Shown: positions 13,401 through 28,400 of the stretch, one piece after another
Layout of the letters: the number at the start of each line of letters is the position of its first letter
Position numbering within the stretch: position 1 is the first letter of the stretch
Assembly: GCA_036244855.1 (NCBI GenBank)
Contig: BQKZ01000582.1
Coordinates: 27,274-91,273 of the forward strand
Reading direction: 5' to 3'
DNA length: 64,000 nt
Source of the DNA: Temnopleurus reevesii
Taxonomy: Eukaryota > Echinodermata > Echinoidea > Temnopleuroida > Temnopleuridae
Made by a program: the position numbers and the translations under genes
The notes under the pieces: model-generated
Told to the model about the DNA's origin: nothing
Database searches by the model: none
The model's input: only the letters and a program-made list of their open reading frames with translations

Positions 13401-16400
13401 AATTGAACCTCCAAAACAATGTGTATCATGTGTTTTCATGTATTGATTGAAAACTGCATTTTCTAACTTTTCAATGAAAAACAGTCAACCTTGCTCAGGT
13501 CTTTTAAGTCTCCTCTAAGTGTTATCTTCTATTGTTTGTACCCCAAATTATAGAACTTTCAAATTTGTTCATGGTTTCTTTTCTATGGTTTCAACAGATT
13601 TGACTTGGGCAAGGTTGACTGTACTTACATGTGCATGTACAGTGTAGCAGAGGGGGCTCATCATGAAAACAGGCGATTTTATCTTCTCTTGTCCACAGCA
13701 TTCAATGGTGCCAACAGATGATCAGTGGCATGAATTGGATTAAAAAAGAGCATGTTACCGCGAATGCATACAAACAAGTTGAAACGTTCAAGAACTTTGG
13801 ATAAAGTGTTAAAAACTTTGAGTAAAGTGAGACAATCCATTTGAAAGTTAAAAGAAATAAAACAATAAATTTGTCAATTTCCATTTTTGTGACTACAGGT
13901 ACGAGTTCGTGTAACCCTAACCCATGCAATGGCGGAATCTGTATACCTCCACACACGCCAAATGGAGAGGTGACATGCCAGTAAGTAATCTCTTCTTTTT
14001 TTCATTTCACATATCTTTGTCATCTCGCCCTTTACTAATCATCGGCAACTTATTTGTACAATATAGCATGGAAATGTACTATTACATAAAGGATAGTTGT
14101 CATAATATGAAAAGGAAGAAAACAACGAAAAATTGCATGCACTCTCGTAGTACTTCTACTTTATTCATTTTTTAACAAAATTGTGGTGTTCCAAAAAAAT
14201 TAAACCAAAATGAAAAATAATCGAACTATGCAAACTGCATTAACATGTATTATGACTTCACATATATGGAGTCACTTCTAAAATGCATTACCTGCTTTCG
14301 CAAAGATTATGTGAAACCAATGTTTATTTGACTATTCTTTTACAAGAAGTAATAAAAACAAATAGAAAAATAATTTGACGACTTATTGTATTTTTCATTT
14401 CATCCATAAAATTAATAAAATAGTCATTGTTATTTAGTTGAAGTGACCTTCCACGTACATTTTGCATTGTCTTCAGTGTACCTCAGCTGCTGGTCTTATT
14501 TCTTATCCATCCTGATAGAGAATATTGTCAAATAAAAGAAAAAAGAAAAGTGAAACAATTCCACCTGTGTGGACATTCCATGACAATGAACCATTACAAT
14601 CTGAGACAACATTCCTTGATGCTCCCCCTATGGTACATGATAGAATGTTTGATTAAGTTGGCAACATAATTTTTTGTACCTGATACTGTTTTATCAACAT
14701 CGGTTGTCGGTTTTACAGGCTCTGCAGGTCAAAATGTGATACCTGTATTTCAGGTTTTACGGCAAAAAGTGTTGCGTTTGTCGTGACTGTAGACAAGAAT
14801 GTACTGTATAAATCCTGCTGAAGAAGTTTTTTTAGATATGGGAATTCATTTTGTTTCTTTAATCAAACATGTCAAAATAGTGAAAAAATAGTATGCTGGA
14901 AATAGGAGCTCAGAAACTGGGTGTGAAGTTCATCTAACTTTTTGAAATTGATGCGTTGATTAATAGCTTTCAAGTAGACAAGCCCCAATCATTTATTTTT
15001 GGTAAAGTTAACTTGTCCTTTTCATGAGGTGTGCAAAAATTATAGCTAAAAGATTGCTGGAATCTGGTGCATAAAAATATCTAAGTTACCCAGTTGTAGG
15101 GACCTTCTTCAGACTGGATATTCTTGTTCTACAAACTTCATTCCGAACGGCAAACCCTTGAAACTTCCATGAAGGTTATTCCTTCCCATAAAGTATTTTA
15201 TGAGTCACTTTGTTGTCCTTTTAATCCCTTCCTCTCTCATTTTCCATTCACCCTGTTTCAGCTCTGTTTCTTGACAGTAGATTTCCCTGTCTGTCTTCCA
15301 ACAATTGACCGTCAACTATTGTGTCCCACTGTTGTCACTCATTATTTCTTTTTTAATACTGAGGATATCTGTTTTGGGTAGGAAATAATACAAGCTGTCA
15401 ATCAACTCAACTGTGGAACACTTTCTTTGTCAAAGAAGTGATGATGAGAGTCACTTTTCTTGTAGCTTTAAGAACATTATGGAGAAAATGTACCATGTAT
15501 GGTTACTTTCTCTTCAAATTTAATTGTCATGGCAACATTATCCAACAGGCTAAATATCATCATTATTTTTTTCAACTTGCTATCAATTACGTAATTACTT
15601 ATCAATTGTAAGTTTCGTGGAACAGGGCCGTGGAAATTTAAATGTATGTAGTCCTGAATAGATTTGGCTAACTACATGTATATGTACAGTAGTATAATGT
15701 AGTGTGCAATTATCAAAAAACTTCATTTATTCATATGTTCTTGAGTTCAAAGCTGCTCAATGTAGGAGTGAATATAAACTTATTTTAAATTCTCCTACTT
15801 AGATTTTGGATCGTCTGACTATCATTGGTACATTTGTGTTCGCACCTCGGTCAAGATGGTTAGATTGATGGAAATAAATTCATGTTAAACTGGTAAAAAA
15901 AGCCCCCTTTGGTCGCTGAAGTTTTGGGCGAGGCTGAAAGATGGCAACCGTACGATTCTTCAGTCTTGTGTTTGAGAGCGACCGATCAATCAGAATTTGA
16001 AACCCACTGGTTGTGAGCTGTCATGGGAGTTTGCCTGATAAAATAAACATTGCATACCTCTGAGGAAAGAGAATTGCATTTGAAGAAACAGAATTGCACC
16101 TGAACAGAGTTTTCATTGCTTGAAAATATGGAAAAACTTAAACTTCTGCTTGTTCAGATTTTTGTGACTTCAATTATTATATATGGGACTTCACCTGTCT
16201 GCTCTACTGAGGATGTTGTACATGTACGCATTTATATTGTGTTCGTCTCTCGTTACTTTGAACACTCTACAGTATATTAGTACAAAAAGGCACTTATGAG
16301 GCAATGCAAACATTTTAGTGGTGACGATTCCAGGATATTTCATAGATACTGGTACATATATCACATTTTCCTGTTTCTCTCTAGGAACCGGCGAATGGTT

Positions 16401-19400
16401 TCGAGGTTCTGGTCATGTGCACTTCTGAGGTCATTTTGCAATTTACAGTAGATCATAAATGTCTGCCACTATTTACCTGCATTTTGTTGACAGAAAGGCA
16501 GTACTGGTACATGTAGTGTATTAAAAATTAATAGGCCTTCATGTAAATGATTAAATGGCAAGAGAGGGGGACAAAGATAGAGTCATCAAAATATAAGCAG
16601 ATATCCAACTAGGAGAGAAGAAATAAATTAGTATTCAACTGCAATGGAAGAACATTCATGAAGTATGGTGATAACGATACGTGTAGAAGGACAGAGAGAG
16701 AGACGGGAAGAGAGACGTAATATGCGTTGCCAATAGAGGGAGCCAGAGGAGGAAAAGGGCAAAACGAAAAATATTCCGGAAGTGTCTATCTCTTCCTCTC
16801 AGAGAATTTCCTGTCATTATCATGCACAGACTAAAAATCAACTGAGCAAAGTGCATAGAAAACACTCGTATTCCAGATTGTGCATTGATTACAATCTATT
16901 TTAGCAATTAGAGAATTCTATCATAGCACAGTCCCAAAGCCAGGTAGTTTATTTTCACCTAATGGATTCCCTTTATCTGTCTCTGTTACATGTATTTGGG
17001 AAGCTTCTGAATTTTGATGATTAGATCATGGTGCTCATTTTCACAACCAGATTTCCCGTAGTACACCTGTGCTTGATATTCGATAAAAAGGTTTGAGTTG
17101 ACCATTAGATTAGAGATGCTTTGATAGAGGTTCAAATTTGACCATTTTTAAAGGGTAGGTCGGTTAAGAGCATCCAAACAATTTTTTTTTTGTCGGCCTT
17201 AAAGGTCATAAGGTCATGCCAGTTGACAGTACCTTTAATCACTTGTAGCATAGTCATATAAAATATGGATGCAACAGACATGCAAATGTGATAAAGATCA
17301 TCCTCTTGATGCGCATTTCGTGGTCTTGCCTCTTGGCCTCGTGAAAATTTACGCTCAGTACTGTATGTGGAAATGCACATTCATACTGTGCATACAAACA
17401 CTGTCAAAAAGGCAAAAATAGCTAAACAAGCTAAAAACATGCTTAAAATATCGAACTGGACTCGAAAAGTGAAAATGACTGCACAAGAAAATATTGACTT
17501 ATAAATACAGTATTTCAAGTGGCAATTCCATTTCATTTGATAGCAAGTCTCGAACCCAATCCATGTGACTTGTTCCTCTATTGTTTCTACATGTACATGA
17601 TTGATTGATCCATTACAGGTACCTGTTTTTCGATGCCTTTCCTGTTCCTTTACATGCAATGGGTTTGAACTATTTGTTAGTTTAATCAATCCACATGTCT
17701 GTTGTAATAGCTAATTAAAGTGCCTGCATCCTAAGAGCGTCGCTGACACCTTCCACTCCTTTCCTGCCAAAAGTTGAAATTTTTTACTTTCATTTTTGTC
17801 CTTTAGGACAACGGAATACATGTTTGTATGGTTGATCTGTATATGATCTGTCTATTGCAATTTGTCTTTAATACAACAATCAGAATCAAATTATGAATCA
17901 AGAGATTTCTTCACTCATTTGTCTTTTTATTTTTTTTGGGGGGGGCCTCAAAATGTGGTTAATCCATTAGTGATGTTTATGATGACATACATGAATCCGA
18001 AGTAAATTTTAAGCTCATAATTTGAACCTTTTTGTGTTTTGGGGGTGGAAGATGGTTGACCTTTAGATGACCGGTTCATTCTCTCGCTTTGATGTCCTAC
18101 ACCGATCAAAGAAAATATCAATTTAGAATTCAGAATTTTTTACTTTTATCTATTATTTTCTGGTGCTTGAAATGTAGTTGATATATAAATTTGTTAATTC
18201 GCTAGCTTGCCTAGCACTGATAAAGGTAAAATCAATTTGCTTTCCTTTTCATTTTAACCTGTTGAATGTTACTTTTATTCTAAAATTCTGATCAGGTTGC
18301 ACCATTCGCACAGGGGTACCCTATTCAGTTCTTGTAGGCAATGTATTGATTGAAATTGCTCTGCTAAAATTCAGTTCAATCCCAGGCACTTTGTCAAATT
18401 TCTAACAGCAGTTTAAGTCTGAAAATAGTTTTTTTAAATTATAAGCTCTCCTCCATAACAATGTTTAACAACGCTTAATGTTTCAATTACGTATCACACC
18501 ATCTTTATTTGCAATTCACCTACAAAAATATAGATTGATTACATGTACATGTAGGCTTAGTAGGGAGTGAAAGATGAGTTGTGTGTAATTGTTTTGGAAA
18601 ACTTTGGTAATCTACACCAAATTGTTTTGAGAAATAACAGATTCTCCCTCCAAATAAAAATATTTGAACACTGAGGATGATCATATGATGCTTCTGTTCG
18701 CAAATATTATCGCAAAACTTGATTTGAAAGATATTTTGATAATTTACAAGTCATTCAGTATTTCAACAATACATTGGTTATTCTCTATTGTAGGGGTTGT
18801 ACCCAATTCAGCATGTTTATTGAAATTGGCAAAATCGATGGTTACTATATTTTTATCTTGTGGGAATACATAATGTTAGAATCGTCTTTCTTTATTCCAG
18901 TTATGCTATATTAAACTGTTGCTTGTTGAAAGCTTTTCTGTATTCGAAACATTTTAAATCCATCAATTGCCAAATTACTAAATTCTGTTTTGAACCTGCC
19001 TCTGTGTCCCAAACATGACATACTTACTTGAAAATCCTGTGTTGTAACAATGAAATATAATATTATTTTGAAGAAGGTCTTCATGATCTCACCGGTATCA
19101 CTGACGTGAATTTATTAAACTGTTCTGAAACCAAGTATAAATATTTTTGTCATTCTGACAATGGCAAAATGAGAAGCATTTGCTTGCAAATGAACCCAGA
19201 AGCAAATCAGACATAGATATCATTCCTATCTCCTTACTGTGCACATAGCAAAGTTCTCATAATTCCTAGATGGAATTAATACCTGTGTTATTTGAAAATA
19301 TCCTCTTCATTTCCCAAGGAAGCCATCTTCCTATCTTCCTGTTAGTGTTAGCAGAAACATTGATTTTAAGGAAAATTGACATCCTTATTAAATTATTAGG

Positions 19401-22400
19401 AGTAATATGCTGTAAAGATTTATATTCTATGAACTGTAATGTGTTTTGTGGCATTTGTTTCACCATAATTTATGTGCAATTCTAAGATAGTTATTTATAG
19501 ATTTATTTATAGTTATATGTATTTGCTCAGCACAAGGATACTGAGAAATTTCTCTTTCAAATAATATCATCTGACACATTTTTCGAAGTATGGTTGCTCT
19601 TTAAGCACATTCAGAGATGTGACTTCCTTTTTATTTCTTTTTAAATCACTTAGCATTTCAATATGTGTTCTCAACTCTGACAAAGATGTTGAAACATATC
19701 TTTAAAGTAGAAAGAGTCTGTATTACGGGGGTATTTTTGTAAGGGGTAGTTGAAAAATTTGAGAGAAGCAATGCTCCACATTTCGTTGCAGTAATCAAAT
19801 TCACCTAGCTTATCAGAAGGCATCAGGAATAGTACTTTTGATTTAAATTTACAAATGCTACCATTCTGTCAGCGCCTCAATAGGCTGTGGGAAAACTTTT
19901 CAAAATTCTTATGTTGTGTAAGACCTCGCTTTTTATCGGATTTTGTAGGGCCCTAACGAGAGTGGCATGCGGTTTCTTCTGCTATCGTTTATCCTAGGAA
20001 GGCTTCTGAAGTTTATTTCTGAGTAAAACCTCATGGTCCAACCAATTACTGCAGTTAATATTCAGATGCATGTACATGACACTAGATTATAAGCTGGCTT
20101 TTTTTATTAGAATGCCTCTGCAAGAATTGACTAAGCATAATTTTGTATCTTGTAGACTTACAAGTGTAGGGGGTGTTACTCAAAAGTTGCAGTTGATCGC
20201 AAGTTGCAGTTAATCGGAACATGCCAATCAAAATCATTGTTTCACACGTGTCTTGTTAAATGCACATACTGCACGCAAATGAAAATGTGTGTTACAATCT
20301 GCAAAGTTGCAGTTGATTTGCAGTTCATTTTGAACAACACCCCCTTAGACTTATTGTGCACTTGTAAAATTATTACAAATATTACAGAAAATTTGATAAT
20401 GAGTTTGAATCAGAGGATATGTCATCAGTCAAACACCTCGAGAGTAGCAACAAGTTGGCAAGAACAAAGCAATTTGCGGGGAAGGTGTGTCGAAACAATC
20501 AGCATGCGACATCACTCACTACCCCTCTAAGGTGATTCGGGAGGTGAAAACGAGGCTATTTAAAGATCCTTTCGGCAGTAGGACCTGTAGGTTGCAGGTC
20601 TGTCATCAGGGTTCAAATCGCCCACCGATGCAGCGTCCCTGCATAAACACTCCGCGTGGCCACGAGTGGGGTGGGGATTTTGGCGGGAAGCGGGTACGTA
20701 GCTACCCCCTCTCCATGACTGAAGCCATCCTGAAGCAGGTCGGTTCCTTGCACCCAGTCACATGGGGGCAAGGGCGTGAGCCGCAGATGGAATAAGATCC
20801 GGGTATAGCAATGTTTTAGAGTAGGCTAAGATGATAGATTTAGAACTTTAGATGGAGGCAGATATTGTTTTGGCTTTAGGACTGACAATTGACTGAAATG
20901 TGGGGTACTCTAATTTTGAAATGAATTCGCTGCTGTCGCCTGCTTGTTTGAAACATCAGGCTTCAAGACTCGATGCAACTTGGTTTTAGTAATGACTGGA
21001 AAACGATTATACATAAGACCCACAAAATGTAGAACAGAACACTTGTAGACATAAATTATTTTGTTTTCCTGTAAATCATGCTTGAATGATAATGACAGAA
21101 TATATTTTGCTGTCTTCATTTCTATAGAATTTAGAGGAAGGTCTAGATTCCCATTGCTGATAATCATGCAATTTGGTGAATCACAATCACTTCAAATTAC
21201 TGATTTAGAATATGTATTGTACCACTTTATTTTGATGATTGATACTAATTGCTAAAAAGCTATTCATCTATCCTAGCGACTGTTGCCATTACTGGCAATA
21301 AATAAATTATTGGTATGTTTATGCAGATAAAAGTTTTGTGCTATTGATATTGTAATAATCAATATGTATGATGTTCAGTTCCCATATTAGATCTTCACAG
21401 ATAAATCAAATTGAAGGAGATAAGCGTCATTACATTTTCCTGATGCGATATCTATGCTTCCTGGACAAAACTGGATCTACAAGTCTGAAAATCAACTAAA
21501 ATACATTAGCTACATGTAGCAAAGCATTTGAACTTCAGCCATCAGATAAGCAATGACTTATTTAGCTCAAATACCTCGCCAATCCTGTTTTTTCATCCCC
21601 CGATTGTAGGTTTTCATGTGTCTGCGCTGCGAGCCCCATTATCCCCACCAGTCGCGAGTGTGGGAAAACGAGCGGTTCTGACGAACCCTTCACACCCCAT
21701 CTCCCAACAAGAAAAGACTTGGGTTCTGCCTGAAGAGGCCCAATAGCGTTGGGAAATAAATTTACTTATTCAGTGTGACAACCATTATTTGCTGGCCTTT
21801 GTTTGTGTTTAATATGATATTTGGTTCCCTTTCTTTACGGCCCGTTCAAGCCGAGGAACCTGGCGCATTTGTGAGCCCGATTCAGATTGTAGTCAAGTTC
21901 AAGTATGCAACTCTTACTTCTGCTTCAAAGGAATAAATTGTACATGTACCTGGGATGTAGGGGAAATGGGCTACAAAACTCTTTTGCGTTTATTTGAATC
22001 CAGTCCTTTGCTGCTTTGATGTACCGACACCAAAGAATGTTTCCCTTTTTTCTTGTTTTGAAATGACAATGTTGTATTGAATTTAGAATGTATGACTGTT
22101 TTTATTTGATGGCTGACGATGCTTTCATGCATTCTCAAAGTGAAAATATTTGAATTTGATTGCCTGATTATTCTGAATATATTTCAACTCTGGATATTTT
22201 TTTAAGTAGATTTATTTGAATTGATTTCAAATTAGTACAGATTGAAAATTTATCTTGAGGCTTCTCTTCCTCCTAGATTTGTAAAGCTGAATCAAGTTGG
22301 GAAAAATTAATCAAAATTCAAGAAAAGGGGAAAAAGTCTATACGTATGCTTCAAAGACATGCAATGATACAGTATTAATAGGCTATGTAAATGCTGAACA

Positions 22401-25400
22401 TATACCCATCGATTGCATTCAATGTTAATAAGTGCAATGCCATTTTACTACACTCCCATTCATTAAATAATCTTCAAAAAATATCCCTCATATTTTCATC
22501 AATTTGCGTCGGCGATAACATGCCAACAATTGCCACCGAATTTACACTTGTGGATTTGTAATCAAGTTTTCCCCAAGCCAAGGCTGTCCTAATTAAGCCT
22601 CCAGTTGCCATTGGACTCCAGCGCCCCGGAGCGTTAGCTGTGCTAAAGACGCCCAATTACTGCGCTACCACCAGCCCAGGCCGTGCCCTTGCATGGCCCT
22701 TGCTCACATCCATGAGTCAGTCAAATTGTAGTCTTTTTCAGGAGAACTTTTATGATTTCAATTGATTACATATTAATATGAATTTTAATATTTTTATTGA
22801 AGAAGACTAGAATTTGCATGGTGTAATAAACATTTGAATACATGTAGGTTTGTGGTTGCTTCGGACTATTGCTCACAAAAATGGTGCAAGCACAAACCTA
22901 TTTGAATTATATTTCTTGTCCCTCTTCTATGTGAGATAATGAACAACACTTAAATGTTAGAATATAGGCCTATTTAAACAAGTAATAATCAGAAAAAAAA
23001 TTAATCAGTTAGAGATACCTAAAAAAATAAAAGATTCAATTTTTTATCCTCTGCAATTTCCTATTTGTTTTCAAAAGAATGTTTACATTAGAATTTGTTT
23101 GGTACCTTAACCTAATCAGGAGGTCAATGCCAAAGCAAAGGAGAAAAGAAAGTGCAACAGTTGCGTCAAATTGGCATCAACATGTAGACAAATGCCAGAC
23201 ACATATGTTTCACATTTAAGAACAAATGGTCATAGAGCCCAAAGAAAAAAAAATGCTCAGATGTCTTCGAAGAGAGAGGAGAAAAATCTTGGATGATGCT
23301 GCGAGCGAGAGTTGGCAGGAGAGCGAGGTATGGGGAAAAAGCGAGAAAAAGTAGGTGAGAGAGGGAGAAGGAGAGAGAGAGAGACAGAGAGAGTGAGCAA
23401 GGAGGATGAAATTTAGCCTAAGTTTGAGACCGCTCCATCCACGCTCACTCTGTGACCAAATATGGAATGGTTTACACGTAGGTGGTGGCGTTACTCACAG
23501 AGCGAGCTAGGCTAGAAAGGGGGGATGGATGCCTCGAAAACACCAAAACATCTACCATATGAAACTGGGATATTGGGGTGTTTTGAGGTTTGACTAATAT
23601 TAGATCTCTAGGCATGTGGTGCCTGGTTGGAATCTTATTAACAAAGAATAGATCTTTATGTGCAATCAGGTTCATAAAAGTGAATGACCGGAATTTGTAG
23701 ATATATCTTAAAATTTATATCTGGCTCATCATATTTCCTGTTCAAAATAAATATCGTTTTGTATTAGGATTTGTGATAATGATAGACCCCTTCAAGAAAG
23801 GGCAAACAATGACTTCATTATCGAGGCCCAGGATATTTAGCTACATATATTTTGTTACGTGAGCTAAATCCTTTATAGGGTAAAAGCAATTCCGGATTCC
23901 ACTAAACTCACAGAAACACAAAGACAAAACAAAATAGATCAAATATTGTGAAAGTTTGGGAAGTGTCATGAAATTATAGGTGTAGTCCAACATATTCAGG
24001 AACCACTAAGAAGATCATTTGTTTAGCACCAGTATCCTTGGCAATCATCAGATATGACTGCTTTTTAGAGATATTTACTTCCCCTTATAATCTACTTCCA
24101 TGGAAGCTGATATATACAAACTTATTTTGATTGAGATACAGAAGTTTGGATGTCCAGATATTAATCATGTTCCCATTTTAGCAAACCTACTTGTAATACA
24201 TTTGTCACACTCGGGAACTAAGATGACATAAGGACAAGTGAAACTTCCTTTCTGTAAGATAGTAGCAGGTTGCAATAGAGCGATAAGTTTATACAGGTAC
24301 CTACGCAATCCTTCTTATACACATGTAAATCATTTGCCCATTTTGACAAAACCAAAAGAAGATCTACAGTATAATAAGCAATTTTAGAAGCTCTACAAAT
24401 TACATTTAAAAATAATAACGGTATTTGCAAAGAACTTTAATTTCAAAAATGGAGGGTTATAATTGAGAAAACAAAGGCAAGGGAAATGTAATCAGGTAGT
24501 GCGAAACTGCAAGCATAATAATTTCAGTCACCACAGGTTTATCCATTCTATTCAACACAAAACGAAACATGTGGGACTAGTGTGAAACCAAATGTCCCAA
24601 CATAAGCTAATTTTCAATGTTTATTCACTCGTTACTCTGCCATTACAAGTTTTCTTGCAGTAACATGTTATTAATTTATGGTTTTAATAATTCTTTACAA
24701 GTTTTGTGCGATTATGTGAGCATTCATTTTCTGATAATTACCATTACCAGTACCAGACGTAGACTCCATGTTTTATTTTTAGTGTAACGTTAACAATCAA
24801 CCATGTCAACAATCAACATGACAGACCACACCGTACGACCTTCATCTAATCCACCCTGTACTTGAACCCAACTATAGGGTGGTGTCCCGAGCTAAATCAA
24901 TATCGAAATACTGACAAGATAGAAACCTTGCACACACTGGATAGGAATATGAGATGAGCGAGAATCATCAAAAAAGAGGGAAAAGATAGCTACGAGAATC
25001 ATCAAAAAAGAGGGAAAAGATAGCTACGGTTGGAGAGAAGCTGTCAAGTAATCAATAGTTTCGCTCAAAAGCAACACATGTCATTTTCAGGCAGCTAAAG
25101 CTTATGCCATGGCTAACATCGCGAACGATTCACATTGTTTTGTTTTAGTTGCTGCGTCGATCGGTACATGCATACGTCCTTATCAAGAGGGATATATTTG
25201 TCAGAGATGCGGCCACTGAGGCAAGGATCCCCTAACATATTTTTTTCCGAGAATGGGGAGAGAAAGAAAGTTTGTGGTATTTTGGGGTGAGAGATGCCAT
25301 TGTGAATATGGTGGCTTGGTGGAGCGGGCACGGTGGAGGACGTTGGTCACCAATTAGACCGGGCGTGGAGCAGTGGGGATGCAATGTTGCCTATACCGAC

Positions 25401-28400
25401 CAGGCAATTTGGGCTTCAGTACGTTTGTTCAAATTTGTGTTTCAATGATGAAATTTTGAGCGAAATTGGAGGTAATCAGATGATGTGAAAAAAATGGGAT
25501 GTAGAAAATGATATGCTGATAAATAGCTTTAGGTATGATGTCTTTTTATGGATAGAAATGAGTGGATCTGTCAGTAATTAGAAGACGCAATTTATTACTG
25601 TACATGTAATTTGGGTAGATCTAATCAGGGGTTTCATATTCAATTGGACAACAGAAAATCACATTTGATTGATTATCCCAAATAAAGACAGATGTGTTAT
25701 TCTAAGATAACACAGAATATCATTAGCCCTATATTTAGATCAATTAATATAGAGATCAGACCAAATGAATGAAACAAAGAATGCAAGCATCGTAGGGCCA
25801 ATGCATGAAATTACCACAAAGCTGATTCTATTGTCATTTTCATGAATGCTGATAAATTACATTGCACAAATTTTGACACTAATGTGGTTTCCTCATACTC
25901 CACAACAACAGGTTAGAGCAATCGGAAAATAAATACCATACCATACCAACTCAGTATTTAGCATATTCTTGTCGTTTACAAACCTTTTGCAAGTCTTGAT
26001 TGCATCAAGAACGCTCTTTACATTTCTTCTTACCAGAGAGAAGGGAAGGAAGAACACCAGATGTACATCCTGGTTTGTGAGGGGCTTGACACTATTTTCT
26101 CCCGGTTTAGCGTCACAAGAAGCACGCAATATGAATTAAAGGATGTCCACAATAAGTTAATATGAATGTGGGCAATCTGCCATATTTTTAAATTGTAAAT
26201 GTTTTAGTACGGTAATCAATTCAATCAATCAATCAATTCAATCGATCAATCAATCAATTGATCTTTAATCTTTGGCACATGGAAGCCTATACACCTCACA
26301 ATTTAGCTGTATAATGATCTATTTTTATATCAAATTGGTTTTTTTTTTAGATAAATCGCCTTAATATAAGGATAAGATTATTGAAACTTAATTGTCACAT
26401 GTTACAACGGCATTTTCAAAGTTACAAGTTGAGTTTGATTAGTTTATGTAGAATTCAAAAAAAGGTTTGTCACAATATCAGCATGTTATCATATCCATTG
26501 ATAAATACAGTTTTGGAGACAAAAAGTCCCTCGATATATTGCATTGTGAGGCAAGTGTGGTTGTTAGTTTTGGATGGTATCATATTATCTCATATTTTAT
26601 TGGTGCTAGTTCCAGGTATATCTAATTGCTTCATTTTGGACATTATTCTTGTGTAGTGTGAAGACCTTACGATAATGGTTGTGATTGCAATATCGTCGTG
26701 ATAATTGCAACTTGAAACAGAACAAAGAGATGGGTTTTTAAATGCTAAGTGATACATACATGTTTAGGTCCAGATCGATATATACATAGTACCCAGTGTA
26801 ATTTTACAGGCCTACAAAACATCTTCTTGGCCCTGAAAGTAAAAGTACTCCAGTTACCTTTAAATTGGCAAAGGCCTATATTGCTACCAGAGAAATGTTC
26901 CTATTTCCTATGCTGTACAGATATTCAGTCAGTATATGCCAGATGGTATGGTGGTTGTTTTGCTATGGCCACAAGAAGAAGAAAAAGGGATTTTATAAAA
27001 GCCCTTCAAATAGGAATGGGTACCCCATTTACACTACAGTTTGATTCACCGGGCGAATTCTGTATCCAGTTAGCAGGTCTGAAGTGTTGAAGCCCTATTC
27101 ACATTACATCTCATGGTGCGTAGATTAATCAAGATTAATGATTTCTTGCTACCCATATATTAAGCTGGTGTTCAATGGGTCTAGTTCCTATTCACAATGA
27201 AAATTAAATCTAGATCAATTAGTTGAAGCAGCCCTGCTTGAAACGTGTGTTTATATTGCAATATCCAAAGATTAAGGAGTTGTAATATGCTATCAAATCT
27301 GTATTGGGAGATGTTCAATGGTTTTAGACCCATTTCTCACAAGGTCAACAAGATCTAAATTCAGGAGTAAGGGGAACCCATGCCAAATAAATAATAGTAA
27401 TGATAATAAAAAAACTTGTGTGAAGGAGGTTTAGACCATCCATGTTTAGAGATAGTCACATTCGAAACCCAAATTCAGAAGCAGAAGTTTTAATGGCTAC
27501 TTGTTGAACTGGAGTTCAATGTGTCAAGACCCATAGTCGATCACTTGTCAACCGCAGATCGTGCATTGCGTGATCACTGGTAGCACATTTGACACACTCA
27601 TAAAACAGCTCTCACTACAAGTACGTTCTCCAGTTTCATTCTGTCATTACGAACGGGGGTCCTATTTAGATCAGTCAAACTGCAAGTTTGAATCAGCCCT
27701 GTTCCATAAATCCATGGTTCCAAGTACAGTTGTATCATCTCCCTTGATTGAGAACAAATTCTAAAGATTGAGGATTAGCTCAACAAATTCTGATTTCCCC
27801 AGATAAAGGATGAGTCCTAAGCCCCCTCCTCGTTCCCTCCAGGGGGCTTGCACGTTCTGCAAGTGTGTTGCATAGGGCGACTTGAATATCTGAATAGAGG
27901 CGAAACCATAGAAGTGGTCATTTTAGGGTATTTATACCGATAGTAGATGCAACACATGGGAGGAGATGTGAGAAAGGTCTTACCAATCTCCTGCACTGTT
28001 ATTGCTGCGCTTTGTGTAACTGAATTTGTTATTTTAGGGTCTTCTTTGTTTTGCTTCAGAGGTGGATGTCAAATGAAGACATTTAAATTATTGTGAATAT
28101 TTCCCAATGTTATGTTCATGATGCTAAGTTTATAGAAATTACGTGTCATTATGAATATTTCCTTATGTTATGCTCACGATACTAAGTTTACAAATGTAGA
28201 AATTACGTGTCATTATGAATATTTCCTTATGTTATGTTCACGATACTAAGTTTACAAATGTAGAAATTACTTGTCATTATGAATATTTCACTATGTTATG
28301 TTTGTGATGCTCACTTTACAAATCCAGAAATTACTTTCACTCCAAATATCTCATTTAGGAAGTATGAATCTTACAACCATTTCTTTACAAGGTTATTGCA

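Larger units (their letters stand above)
4445..13898 (+). other. Notch: Notch intron 1 (9.45 kb)
   Basis: It begins GTAAGT and ends TTTTTGTGACTACAG. It is AT-rich with no recognisable coding sequence or RNA gene. Contents noted: a 10 bp GAGATAAAAT repeat at 6243-6276, a cluster of TTGCCC hairpins at 7331-7517, a CT-rich patch at 11010-11200, a duplicated GAAGAAACAGC segment at about 12199 and 12256, one CGTGGGAA site at 5743, and many TACATGTA-type palindromes. Confidence 0.8.

Noticed and set aside
20487..20795. 102-codon open frame in a GC-richer patch
   Set aside because: Composition looks like repeat-derived DNA with a box-B-like GGTTCAAATCG; no recognisable protein pattern.
22474..22690. 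tRNA-like segment with TGGTAGCGCAG on the minus strand
   Set aside because: No matching box B at the right distance; possibly an old SINE but not supportable.
26749..27090. 113-codon + strand open frame
   Set aside because: AT-rich, no domain-like pattern, no splice or start support; expected by chance in 31 kb.
28091..28335. Possible CRISPR-like array
   Set aside because: The 64 bp units are contiguous with no spacers, in an animal intron.
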